In this document: positions 23,515 through 32,565 of the stretch, in pieces
How the letters are laid out: every line of letters begins with the position of its first letter
Numbering within the stretch: position 1 is the first letter of the stretch
Assembly: GCA_028583605.1 (NCBI GenBank)
Contig: CM053331.1
Location: 8,308,091 to 8,372,090 of the forward strand
Length of the DNA stretch: 64,000 bases
Source: Dastarcus helophoroides
Lineage: Eukaryota; Arthropoda; Insecta; Coleoptera; Bothrideridae
Direction: 5' to 3'
Notes under the pieces: model-generated
What the model was told of the DNA's origin: nothing
The model's database searches: none
What the model saw: the letters and a program-made list of their open reading frames with translations, nothing else
Made by a program: the position numbers and the translations under genes

Positions 23515-24425
23515 CAGATGAAATAACAATAAGACGCCGTGTAAGACAAAGATTTGTTATGTCACCCATGTTATTGAACCTTTACTCTGAAAACATATTT
23601 CACAAGACTTTATATGGCACGACAGGGGGTGCAAAGATCGGAGGCGAAATTATAACAACATAAAATACGAAAATGACGCTGCCATCATTGCAGAATCCAC
23701 GAATGACTTGCAAATATTACTGAATAGAGTGTACCAAGCTGGACGAAGATGAGATATTAATCTAAACATAAAAAAAAGCGAAAGGAATGGCGGAGGGTAA
23801 ACTCGGGAACCAATCCCTATAGTTATCAACGGACATAATATCGAATTAGTGTCACATTTCAAATATTTGGGAAGTTGGCTGAACAATGAGATAACATGTG
23901 GCGAGGAGGTAAAAACGAGGATTGGAGTGGCACGTAGGGCGTTTAGTAAATGGAAATCTACTCGTATCAATAAAAACCCAGCAGGTCAAACGCGTCTATG
24001 AACACTCCGCTATTACATATGGAACATTCTTCTGTATGGATGTGAGACATGGGCGCTTAAAATTGACACCATGAATAGGATAGAGGCCTTCAAAATGTGG
24101 TGTAATTGGAGAATCCTCAACATCTCTTGGAATACACATACTAGTAATGAAGAAGTTCTCAGAGAGCTACATAAAGATCTGGAACTCCTGAATACCATAA
24201 AAACAAATAAGGCTAGCTATTTTGGTGATATAATGCGAGGCACCAAATACCACATTTTCCACCTGATCATTCAGGGAAAAGCTGAGGGCAGAGATGGATA
24301 GGCAGCAAAAGCTATCGTGGCTATGAAATATCAGAAATTGGACCGGACTGAGATAGAGAACTATTCAATGATTTGTCATGGAGATAACCCACACTTGAAG
24401 ACAGGCACGACATCGAAAGAAGAAA
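23515..24425 (+). pseudogene. Non-LTR reverse transcriptase fragment (RTE/Dong-like), broken
   Basis: The fragment begins at RT motif B (ITIRRRVRQRFVMSPMLLNL), shifts frame, and continues with YENDAAIIAESTNDLQ, where the YADD catalytic box has become YEND. Thumb and connection follow: HNIELVSHFKYLGSWLN, then NILLYGCETWALKID, WRILNISWNTHTSNEEV, NKASYFGDIMRGTKYH and LIIQGKAEGR. Several stops and frameshifts interrupt it. The palm N-terminal half and the endonuclease are missing, as expected for a 5'-truncated insertion. It is related to the tails at 18740-19530. It is followed directly by mariner-like sequence. Confidence 0.85.
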
Positions 24426-24498
24426 AAACTAGCATCTGTATTCTGTTACTTGTAGTCAACGCACCTTTCCCGCGCTTTTGGATAGCTTGATATTCAAA

Positions 24499-24890
24499 AT
24501 GGCTAACAACAGTGTGCAACAGCGTGTTGTGATAAAATCTTTGGTTGATGAGGGCATAAAACCTGCTGAAATTTACAGAAGCCTTTAGGCAGACAGTACG
24601 GTGATGAGACACTCAATCGTAGTAAGACATTAACATTTCATTACAAGGGGTGTGGCTTTTTTGCAAGACAATGCACAATCTTATACCGCTCAACGCATAT
24701 TCCAAATAATCGAGGAATTTGTCTGAGAGATATTACCACACCTTCCTATAGTCCTGACTTATCACCAAGAGATTTCCAGCTGTTTAAATCCTGAGGGAAT
24801 TCCTTGCAGGAAAACACTTCAACTCTAATGACGAAGTAAAGATTGATGTTCTACAATGGTTCCATCGTACGAGTGTAAATGAAATATGAA
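24499..24890 (+). pseudogene. Mariner-family transposase remnant, internally deleted
   Basis: An ATG at 24499 opens MANNSVQQRVVIKSLVDEGI, then KPAEIYRSL, a stop, and after a one-base shift RQYGDETLNRSKT. This is the N-terminal helix-turn-helix of a mariner transposase. The text jumps to FLQDNAQSYTAQRIFQIIEE, containing the second catalytic Asp, and then to YSPDLSPRDFQLF, containing the third, and REFLAGKHFNSNDEVKIDV. The part carrying the first catalytic Asp is deleted. In the family this DDD/E enzyme cuts and joins element ends. This copy cannot be active. Confidence 0.85.
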
Positions 24891-24940
24891 CCGGAAATTT
24901 TTTTAAAAAATTTATCGATATCAGATACATATATGACAGT

Positions 24941-25600
24941 TAATAACTATTTTTCTACATACTCTCCTGATTTGGTTATACATTTTTCCCAATGGATCGG
25001 GAGTTTTTTATTGCCAGCATCATAAAAAGAAGGGAGGCGTGTTGGCAGCCAATTGCACACAAATGTCTCAATAGCAGCATCATCGTGGGATCCCTCACCT
25101 CCTAGAGACGGGTGCACCTTCCCCACTTTCTTCTCCACTTTATATTTGCTTGTTTAGAATCAGAGGTGTAATGGTGGACCAAAATCTGATCAGACGTAAC
25201 GATACGTTGCAAAAAACCATTACCTTCACATTAAAAACGTCCAAGATGGCGCTGACAAATCTCCAGACGTTGTTGTTTTTGTTCTTCAGTCAAAAGAAGA
25301 GGTACCCACCTCGAAGAGAATTTTTGAAACCCCAGCTTATCTGTAATTATCTGTAATGATGGATTGAACACCTCCAACAGTTATCCCTATCTGAGCTGCA
25401 ATTTTACCTTTTAAAAGGTCTTAAACAGCTTAATCTTGTCAGCAGTCACACTGGTCCGAGGACGAAGGGCATGGAATTCATTTTCAACTTGAGTTCGTCC
25501 TTCCAAAAATTGTTTGTGCAATTCATATACTTCTTCAAACAAGTATCCCCAAACTGTGCTTCTAGTCTACGAAGAATTTTGGCGTGCTTTACACCTTCAA
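24941..25600 (-). pseudogene. Second mariner-like transposase remnant, opposite strand
   Basis: Minus-strand reading from about 25600 gives ENEFHALRPRTSVTADKIK, WVPLLLTEEQKQQRLEICQR and FLQRIVTSDQIWVHHYTSDS, in which the Asp of VTSD corresponds to the first catalytic Asp. The C-terminal part is the frame at 24947-25138: AAIETFVCNWLPTRLPSFYD, then KLPIHWEKCITKSGEYVEK. The middle, with the other two catalytic Asp residues, is missing. Its sequence differs from the adjacent plus-strand remnant, so these are two insertions rather than one inverted copy. Confidence 0.8.
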
Positions 25601-25916
25601 CTAGAAGAATCTACTGACCTGTTCTTGGTCAGATATCAGAAAGTGTTTTCAAAAGCAAACATTTCAATTATTTAAATATCCCACAAACTGGACTTGGTAA
25701 ACTAAAAATAAAATGTTTTAAATAATTGTGGCTTGTCTTTTAAACATAAACACTATCTTAAAATCAGCATTTAACTTGAAATTTCGACTTTTACTGGAGT
25801 TTAGCCATTTTTAGAAATATCGTTCCTAATTTTCAAAAACTAGAAAATTTTTTTGGAATATTTATCTTAAATTCGGAAAGAACTTTCTCTGATAATTTGG
25901 ATTTTTATTTTCATTT
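25601..25916. other. AT-rich spacer
   Basis: No repeat ends, promoter or gene signals are visible. It separates the mariner remnant from the 3' end of the long non-LTR element. Confidence 0.5.
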
Positions 25917-26763
25917 AGCGTATGGCATTACAGAATTAAGAAATAATATAGATATAAGAATAGGGATTTCCTTTCATAGTTGTATGTCCAGCGACTCCAG
26001 CCTGTTGATTGCTGCTGGAGTTGCGTCAACAAAGTCCTTCCAGGTTCCTTCATATTTTCTTTTGGGACAGTCTTGTAAGGTGTGGCTTAGCGATTATTTC
26101 GGAAGCCCGCAGTCGCATTGGGCACTATCTATTATTCCCCTCTTGTTCAGTGTTGCTTTTGTCATGGCATGGCCAGTTCTTATCCGGTTAAGGGGGCTCC
26201 AGATCTTTCTTGAGAGGTTCATTCCTGGGGTGGTGGCGAGGGGGTGGATAATCGGATCTAGCTTTTCCCCTGTCGCTTGACCATGGTAGGATATCCATTG
26301 AGCTCCTCATTCTTCTTTTAAATGATAACCTTGCGGGCCGAGATTGTGGTTGCTTTCCCAGATTGGCTTTATAGATTTTAGCCTGGTATGTGGCAGGTTA
26401 TTCAGTGTTTCGTGGATTGATAAATCTTTGGGGAAGGATGGGCTGTTGATTTTGACCCATTCACGCGCTGTCGCTTGTTGGCGTCGTAGGTCAGGTGGCT
26501 GCAAGCTAGTACTGGCAGCCATGGGATTGGTGCAGATGTAAGGGTTTCAGTCATCCTCATTGCCTCATTTAAATGAACATCAACTTTGTTGAGGTGCTTG
26601 CTATTGGACCATACCGGAGAGCAGTATTTGACGATCGGATACAAGATGAATAGAACCGCAGTCCGCAGGGTTTTTGCATCGGATTCCCAGCTTACCTTGG
26701 CCCGTTTCCTGATTATGTTATTTCTTCTGTCCTAATAGTTCAAGGTGTTTTCTGAATGTAAGG
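25917..26763 (-). pseudogene. Non-LTR ORF2 C-terminal region (Jockey/I group), left of the insertion
   Basis: The minus strand continues the RT thumb and tail. MYPIVKYCSPVWSNSKHLNK with KVDVHLNEAMRMTETL lies at 26402-26644. RRQQATAREWVKINSPSF and NNLPHTRLKSIKPIWESNHN lie at 26307-26522. Then AMTKATLNKRGIIDSAQCD with CGLPK, HTLQDCPKRKYEG and AAINRLESLD follow down to about 25940. The Cys-x-Cys and His-x4-Cys spacing is the terminal zinc-type motif of these elements. Stops and frameshifts occur between blocks. The 3' end is placed near 25917 by loss of similarity. Confidence 0.85.
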
Positions 26764-27209
26764 GATCTATCAAGTATAATAACGAAGGCTTCCACGGCCA
26801 GAGTCAGTACAGGATATACTTCTTTCTGGATTGGACCGTGTGAAAGAACTACTAAAAGTGTTCGACGTTTCGCCCACCACCGTAGGGATCTTTTTCAGAA
26901 ACAAAGAAAAAAAAAAGTAAATGAAAAGAGGAATATGAGGGAATATGCAAAAATGAAAGAATGCAAAGGCCAATTTCAAAACATCAGAGCACGGTAACTC
27001 AGTATGTCCACCATACCAGAGACGAAACTCTTTTGAATTGAAAATTGTTACAAAGGATAAGAAGGTTTAGATAGAAGAGCACGGTAACTCAGCTTGTCCA
27101 CCATACCAGAGGCGAAACTCTTCTGGTATGGTGGGTGAAACGTCGAACACTTTTAGTAGTTCTTTGACACGGTCCAATCCCGGAAGAAGTATATCCTGAT
27201 CTATCAAGT
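26764..27209. mobile_element. PLE-like inverted insertion with 12 bp target-site duplication
   Basis: GATCTATCAAGT occurs at 26764-26775 and 27198-27209. The 422 bp between (26776-27197) interrupts the retrotransposon frame, and removing one 12-mer restores continuity. The insert has two inverted arms: AGGATATACTTCTTTC near 26811 and GAAGAAGTATATCCT near 27183, each with the shared word AGTAGTTCTT / AAGAACTACT. The minus-strand text from about 26905 reads CTGAAAAAGATCCC ... GGGCGAAACGTCGAACAC, a degenerate hammerhead-like motif as in PLE terminal repeats. AGAGCACGGTAACTCAG is duplicated at about 26987 and 27079. It is a different PLE family from the main hairpins. Confidence 0.8.
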
Positions 27210-28003
27210 GTCACACCTAAGTATCTGGGACACTGGTTATGGCGTAGCCTTTTGTTTCAGAATATCACGTTTAGTTCTTTGTTCGTCATTCTGTTATTGA
27301 GCTGAAATATGCTGACTTCGGTTTTCCCAGGGCTCGGGCATAACCTCCAGTTCCCATAAAGTAGTTCTAGCTTTTTCAGATTCTTGGTAAGTTTCTGCTC
27401 ACCTGCTTGGAATGTCTTGCTCTAAGTTACTATGACTAGGTTGTCGACGTAGCTGAACTTTAGGAAAATAGTGGCAACTATATCACTAGTGAACAAGGTA
27501 AATAAGAGTGGGGCCAAGATGCATCCCTGTGGGAGGCCGTTTTTTATGGTATAGGATTGACTTATGGTTTCACCGACAGTGACCTGACAGAGATTTATAA
27601 GCATGTTCTCCATTAGTACTGTGGTCTTAGAGCTCCGGGCGGTTTGATTTACTTTATGTAACAGCTCATCCGTCCAGACAGTATCGTATGCCACGGTCAA
27701 GTCGGTAAATGCCTCTAAAGTTTTCATATTTTTTCAGAAGCCTGCTTCTATAAGTGATATTAGGGCAAGCACTTGCTCAGAGCAGCTTCGTGTTTCTCGA
27801 AATCCTGCTTGGTGTTGTGGAGTTATAGAGACAATTGTTTGATATAATCTATTGTACAGGAGTCCCTCGAGCATCTTGTAGCAGATGTTTAGCAATGCAT
27901 TTGGGTGGTGGCACGCCGGGTGGTCTTTGGGTTTCGCTGGTTTAAGGATTGCAATAGTTCTCGCTACCTTAAATTGGTGAGGGACTCTTCCCCTTTGTAA
28001 CAT
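27210..28003 (-). pseudogene. Non-LTR ORF2 reverse transcriptase domain (Jockey/I group)
   Basis: Minus-strand frame 27734-28003 holds the start of the RT: FKVARTIAILKPAKPKD, then LLNICYKMLEGLLYNRLY and HQAGFRETRSCSEQVLALI. Frame 27422-27727 continues with FTDLTVAYDTVW (catalytic Asp at residue 9 retained), NGLPQGCILAPLLF (template-gripping motif B) and YVDNLVIV at residues 93-96, in place of YADD. The second Asp of the catalytic pair is therefore lost. The thumb follows as QKLTKNLKKLELLYGNW and LCPSPGKTEVSIFQLNNR to about 27215, with a stop at 27425. In active relatives this enzyme copies the element RNA at the nicked target. Confidence 0.9.
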
Positions 28004-28660
28004 TTCTTTGCAAAGTTGTAATAGCCATTGTCGTGCTCTCTGCCCTAGGTGTTTAATGACCTCTGGGAATATGCCATCTATTTCGGCGGCTTTCCCGTTT
28101 TTGAGAGATTTGATTATTATATAAATTCCCTCCTTGGTGAAAGGTAGTGATAGACCAGGGTCCTCTATTTTTTCCCTTTTGTTATATCTGAGTTGTTTCT
28201 TTATTTCTTTTTTAGAAGCAGGATCAGTTTGTATGCTTTCTGCGCGATTCTTTATGTGTCGCGATACTTAAGTGGCTGTTATTTTGGTTTTCTGGTTTAG
28301 AATGGCTGTAGTAGCTTCCAGCTTTCTTAAGAGAGAATATGCTTTTCAACTGATTTTGGTAAAATTCAGATTTTCCGTTGTTTTGGCCCATCTTTCTCTG
28401 CGTGTCTAGTTTATGGATTGTAGAATCCTGTCTCCCATGGATAGGTTGCCCGTTCCTTGGTACTCTTTGTGAAGCTGTTCTGCCTCCTTGTTCCAGCAGA
28501 GGGTGTAAACTTACCGAAAACCTCGGGGAATGTGGCGTTTCGCCGCTGCAATTATCATTTCGACAAATCGCAGGTGGAGTCGTGTGTATGTTTAAATCCA
28601 TCTCTTTTCGGTATAATTCCCAGTTCGCCTTTCATAGGTTTCACTGTTCTTCCGTTCTTA
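28004..28660 (-). pseudogene. Linker between endonuclease and RT of the same ORF2, frameshifted
   Basis: The segment between the EN and RT domains is the most damaged part of the element. The minus frame 28224-28601 contains a few recognisable pieces and several frame changes. Downstream the other frames give text leading into the LLQRGRVPHQFKVA start of the RT. No separate gene is supported here; the plus-strand frames at 28378-28714 are antisense shadows. Confidence 0.7.
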
Positions 28661-29411
28661 TTAACGAAATTTGTATGCCGATTCAGTAGAATTGGGAGCG
28701 TGGAAATCCGGTAGGACCCTTCTTGAGTTGGCAGTAGGGATCGTCATGGTGTTAGTTGTTATTATGCAAAGATCTGGGTTCGTGTCAGTTTTCCATCTTG
28801 CTGACCGGAACGTTATTCGGTCTTTGGCATCACAGGCTACATAGAGGTTGTTCTCTTTTATCCAGTTGACGAGTACCTCATCGTTTTGATTGTTTGAGGC
28901 GTATATCTCTAATTGATATGGTGACAGTTGAAGTCTCCGATATATATGGCTTGGTGGTTTAGCGTTGGCAGTGGTGGATTTGGCCAATGGGGGTTAGAAG
29001 GTTTAGATATAGACATTACTCTTAGCTCAGACATCTCGAGGGAAATTGTTTTTATATCATGTTCATTGCTTATGTCAATAATTTTGTAATGGTTGATGTC
29101 GTTATGGTGATACATTGTGGAGCCATAGGTTTTTGAGGCTATACTTTCAACAATGTTATATCCTCCGCTGTAAAAAGGATTTGTTCTTCATTCAATATAT
29201 GTGTTTCTCTAAGTGTAATGACGTTAACCTTGTTTTCTATACCTATTCTGCTCAGTTGTTCTCCTTTGCTTCGGCTTAGGCCTTGAATTCGGATTTGTGG
29301 GCCTATATCCTTTGTCAGTGAGTTCTTGCACGAACTGTTATTTTCTGTGTTCACTTTAGAGCTTTTGAAATTCTGTTTCTCTTGACCGAGATCGGCTGGT
29401 TCGGCTGCCAC
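28661..29411 (-). pseudogene. Non-LTR ORF2 AP-like endonuclease domain
   Basis: Three minus-strand frames make up the N-terminal endonuclease. 29139-29411 has RIQGLSRSKGEQLSRIGIEN and VNVITLRETHI (usual QETH, Glu retained, residues 68-70). 28909-29115 ends with HQAIYIGDFNCHHIN, the GDFN motif. 28661-28987 has VLVNWIKENNLYVACDAKD, TFRSARWKTDTNPDLC and the final VLPDFHAP, where the conserved S-x-H signature is lost. Two frame changes separate the pieces. In intact elements this domain nicks target DNA to prime reverse transcription. Confidence 0.88.
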
Positions 29412-29560
29412 ATATGTAAAGTTTTCGCCGCTCTGAATAAGCAGAGCGTTGCCCGGGATGCACCTTCTTGGAAGTGGTCTATACTTCGCTCCCCAATTTT
29501 TATTTTTATTTCGGATATCATCTTGCTAATGACTTTTTCCTCCATGTTTTAAGAATTGTT
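29412..29560 (-). pseudogene. 5' edge of the non-LTR element (possible ORF1/ORF2 junction)
   Basis: The minus frame 29351-29545 (64 codons) begins near 29545 and overlaps the endonuclease frame. Its translation is not a recognised gag domain. Similarity is lost to the right of about 29560, so the element is probably 5'-truncated here and lacks most of ORF1. Confidence 0.4.
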
Positions 29561-30280
29561 TTTTATTCAAATTTCGAATATTATTTCGAAACCTCGATTT
29601 TGCTTTCTATCTTGACATTATTAATTTTTGTAAAATTTCAACTACTACTCTCAAAAGTTGCCTTGGGTTTATTTTTATAGTTCCGGGTGATAAATTAGGA
29701 AAATTTTGGTTTAATTATCTCCTAATAATTTCACATACAGCTCGTAACACAACGATTGCTTAATGTACCTAATGCAAGCATAATGCGGCCTCTAGTCGTT
29801 TTCTTGTCGCTCTTTTTCCAACGTTCTTCGCCGGGCACCAGCGAGACGATACCTTCCAACTTAATGTTCAAGTTTAAACATTAATCTTTCCAAGATTGAT
29901 GAGGTATCTGTTTCCTTCTCGTTACTTTATCTTGAATTTAGAAGGCACTCACTCGGTATTACCAGCTTACGATCCGTCTAATTTAGTTATTCGCGCTCCA
30001 GGGCCTGCAAGACCAATTGAATTACGCCTCACATTGCAGCAAATGAAGTGACGAATTGTTGGACGAAATACGTGACAAAGCAGGTATATGTTACTGTGAA
30101 ATATTCTGAAATTGTTTAAAATAAAGAAGTCCCGACTATAGTTCCTTTAGAGAAATAATCAATTAAGCAAACCCTAAACGACTTATTGATTTTCTTGGCA
30201 TCTCTATCTAAGATGTAGAGAAGTCTAATTTCTTGTATTTGGAAAATATCTTGTATTTAGGGAGTTTTATTTAAGTAAAT
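29561..30280. other. Low-copy mixed-composition DNA
   Basis: From about 29690 to 30100 the sequence is less AT-rich and not repetitive (for example CTTCGCCGGGCACCAGCGAG near 29827). No open frame of note, RNA structure or transposon end is seen. It could be conserved non-coding or intronic sequence; composition alone cannot decide. Confidence 0.35.
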
Positions 30281-30284
30281 ACTT

Positions 30285-30345
30285 TTGTAGGCGCATTGGA
30301 CGATTACTGGTAAGGAAAAATCTTATGGGTTCGAGTTACCAATAT
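30285..30345 (+). repeat. Possible tRNA-derived SINE head (degenerate)
   Basis: TAGGCGCATTGG at about 30288 resembles a pol III A box. GGTTCGAGTTACC at about 30328 resembles a B box. The spacing is about 40 bp. The sequence between does not fold into a convincing tRNA, so it is read as a degenerate SINE promoter at best. Confidence 0.35.
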
Positions 30346-31781
30346 GCCGACAAAACACCAACATGCTAATGTTGCATCACAAACATAATAATAGTAACAG
30401 TAGCTGCAAATAGGACGTGTAATAAAATTTTGAATCATAATTCTTAACAAAACCGTACATTTGGTAATGCTCATACTAAGTTAAACTGATTACGTGGAAA
30501 GATCAATGTGTGCATAATCTGCATTGTTTAAATTGAATTTTAGTTTGATTATTATTTTAATTGTTTAATTGTAGAATCAGTGCTATACAACAGTAACAAT
30601 ACTAAATAGGTCAATATTTTTAAATATAGAAAAATAAATAACAAAACAAAGTATTTTTTTTTGAAATATTTCCAATATTCTAATCGAGATTGGATTTAAA
30701 AATTTGATATTACATTTTTATTTTTATATAAATTATATATTTTTAACTTGTTTTTATTAGCTCGATTTCTTGTCTGTCGCTGATAAATGCCTAATATCAA
30801 ATTCTGTTTAATTATTTTTTAAGAATTTCAACCGTTCTTCGCTTATTTATTTATTTATTTAAAAAATTCGGCTTCTTTTCTAAAAATTCTAAAGATCCGA
30901 CTCTTAAAAAATGTTTCTTTGATAAGGTCAACTTTTTAAAAGGGTTCGATTTTTTGTACATTTTGATTTTTGCTTAAATTTTACAAATTTTTAAAAATCT
31001 TTAGTTATTTGAAAAATGTGCAATTTTTTAGAAAATGTGCAATTTTTTAGAAAATGTTGCCTTTTTTAGTTTCACCTTTTGCTAATACTCAGAAATACTA
31101 TTTTTAATTTTGAATATCAAAATTTTACCTTTTTTCAAAGTTTTGATCTGTTCTGAATAATTCTTTTTTGTATTTCCTAAATATTTCTGGTTTTTTTTTT
31201 AGTAGATTTGATATTTTTAAAAAATTCCACATTTACAAAAATCTTGACTTCGAAAATTTTAGATTTTTTTTGTAAGTTCCCCATTTTGGAATTATTTCAA
31301 ATAAACAATTTTCATTTTTTTTGTTGAACTCTTTCGAAAACCTCCCCCCTTTTATAAAAACTAAACTTTTGGGAAAATTTTGAATTTTTTGAAAATTTTA
31401 ACTCTTGAAAATTTCGATAAAGGCTTTTCATAATTTCAACATTTTTCTAGGGAGCGAATTTATAAATGTGTTTTTCTGAACATTTCAACTTAGTTTGGAG
31501 ACTCTGACTTTTTTTAACAATTTCGAGAATTTTACCCTGTCAAAAATTTTGATTTTTTGAAAAATAAAACTTTTTGAAAAATTCAACTTCTTGAAAATTT
31601 TGTCAATTAAAAAAGTTAACACTTTTTTTTTTTTAAATTTTGACTTTTGTTGAAATTGTTCAAAAAGTTTCTATATTGCTTGAAATTTTCGACATTTGTT
31701 AAAAGCTAGGTTTTATTTCATTATTTATACCTCTTCTCAATATTTCGATTTTCTATTTCTCAATATTTCGATTTTCTATGT
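30346..31781. repeat. AT-rich DNA passing into T-rich degenerate satellite
   Basis: From about 30860 rightwards the TTTCGAC/AAAATTT words of the left-edge satellite reappear with the same strand polarity. Small local duplications are present: ATGTGCAATTTTTTAGAAA twice near 31016-31055 and TCTCAATATTTCGATTTTCT twice near 31736-31780. No gene is supported. Confidence 0.55.
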
Positions 31782-31895
31782 CAAAATGCGTTAGAGTAAC
31801 TTTTCTTGTGTTTTTTAATTTTCCTTGGTTTTAGGGGACAAGATTTGTATTTCAATTTTTGAAGATTACCAAGGACCAATCCGTTTCACCAAAAT
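31782..31895 (+). mobile_element. Solo half of a PLE terminal repeat, locus 6
   Basis: Only one arm is present. It begins inside the motif (AAAATGCGTTAGAGTAAC) and runs through GGGGACAAGATTTGTATT and GAAGATTACCAAGGACCA to CGTTTCACCAAA. There is no inverted partner nearby. Confidence 0.85.
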
Positions 31896-32384
31896 TCTCT
31901 AAATTTGACCTTAGAAAAAAACATTATTTATGGCTCTCCTCGACATTTTCTTTTTTTTGTGAATATAATTTTTGAAAAATGTTTTTTTTTTTGTATTGAT
32001 TATTCATTTGAAAATTTTGATGTTTTTTCTAAAAATTTCAAGTTTTTTAAAAATTTTTAAATTTTGATTATTTTTAAAATTTTAGTTTTTTTTTTAATTT
32101 CTAGAATCCCACTTTATTTTAAAATTATTGATTTTAGAAATTTGACTTTAAAATTTCTACTTTTTTCAAAATGTTAAAATTTTCTCAATCCTGTTTCATA
32201 AATCTGGCTTTTTTTAGTTTCAACTTTTTGGAAAATTTAGACCATTTTGAATTGCTTAAATTTGAAAAAAGTGGAAACTTTAAAATGTTGAAACAATGTG
32301 TAAAAAAGGTCAAGATCTAAGATTTTTGTCAAATAAATAAAAATTTAAGAAAAGTGAAAATCGAATGATTAAAATATTTTGATA

Positions 32385-32565
32385 TGCAAGAAGAATGTAA
32401 CCTAGACTACAAATTCATGCAGCCCTTCAGGCGTGTATAGTGAATCATAGGTAGCTGAACTACCAACAGTTGAAACACTGCCACCTAGCGAAGCGGTTGC
32501 TCTCTAGGAGAGTTCCCAGAAGAATCTAATAAATGTTCAAACCTATTGGTCTGTGCATTATAAAA
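32385..32565. repeat. Hammerhead-repeat fragment, ribozyme deleted (copy D)
   Basis: This matches the 5' half of the ~370 bp hammerhead repeat on the plus strand, from GCAAGAAGAATGTAACC through AGTGAATCATAGGTAGCTGA to GAGAGTTCCCAGAAGA. At about 32523 it jumps to ATCTAATAAATGTTCAAACC, which belongs to the opposite orientation. The ribozyme core between these points is absent. It appears to be a collapsed head-to-head pair. Confidence 0.8.

Noticed and set aside
25897..26280. 127-codon plus-strand frame
   Set aside because: It is antisense to the C-terminal region of the Jockey-group ORF2, whose minus-strand translation is clearly recognisable.
28378..28714. Two plus-strand frames of 85-103 codons
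   Set aside because: They are antisense shadows of the ORF2 linker and endonuclease.
30285..30345. A functional tRNA gene
   Set aside because: Only A- and B-box-like words are present; acceptor and anticodon stems do not form.
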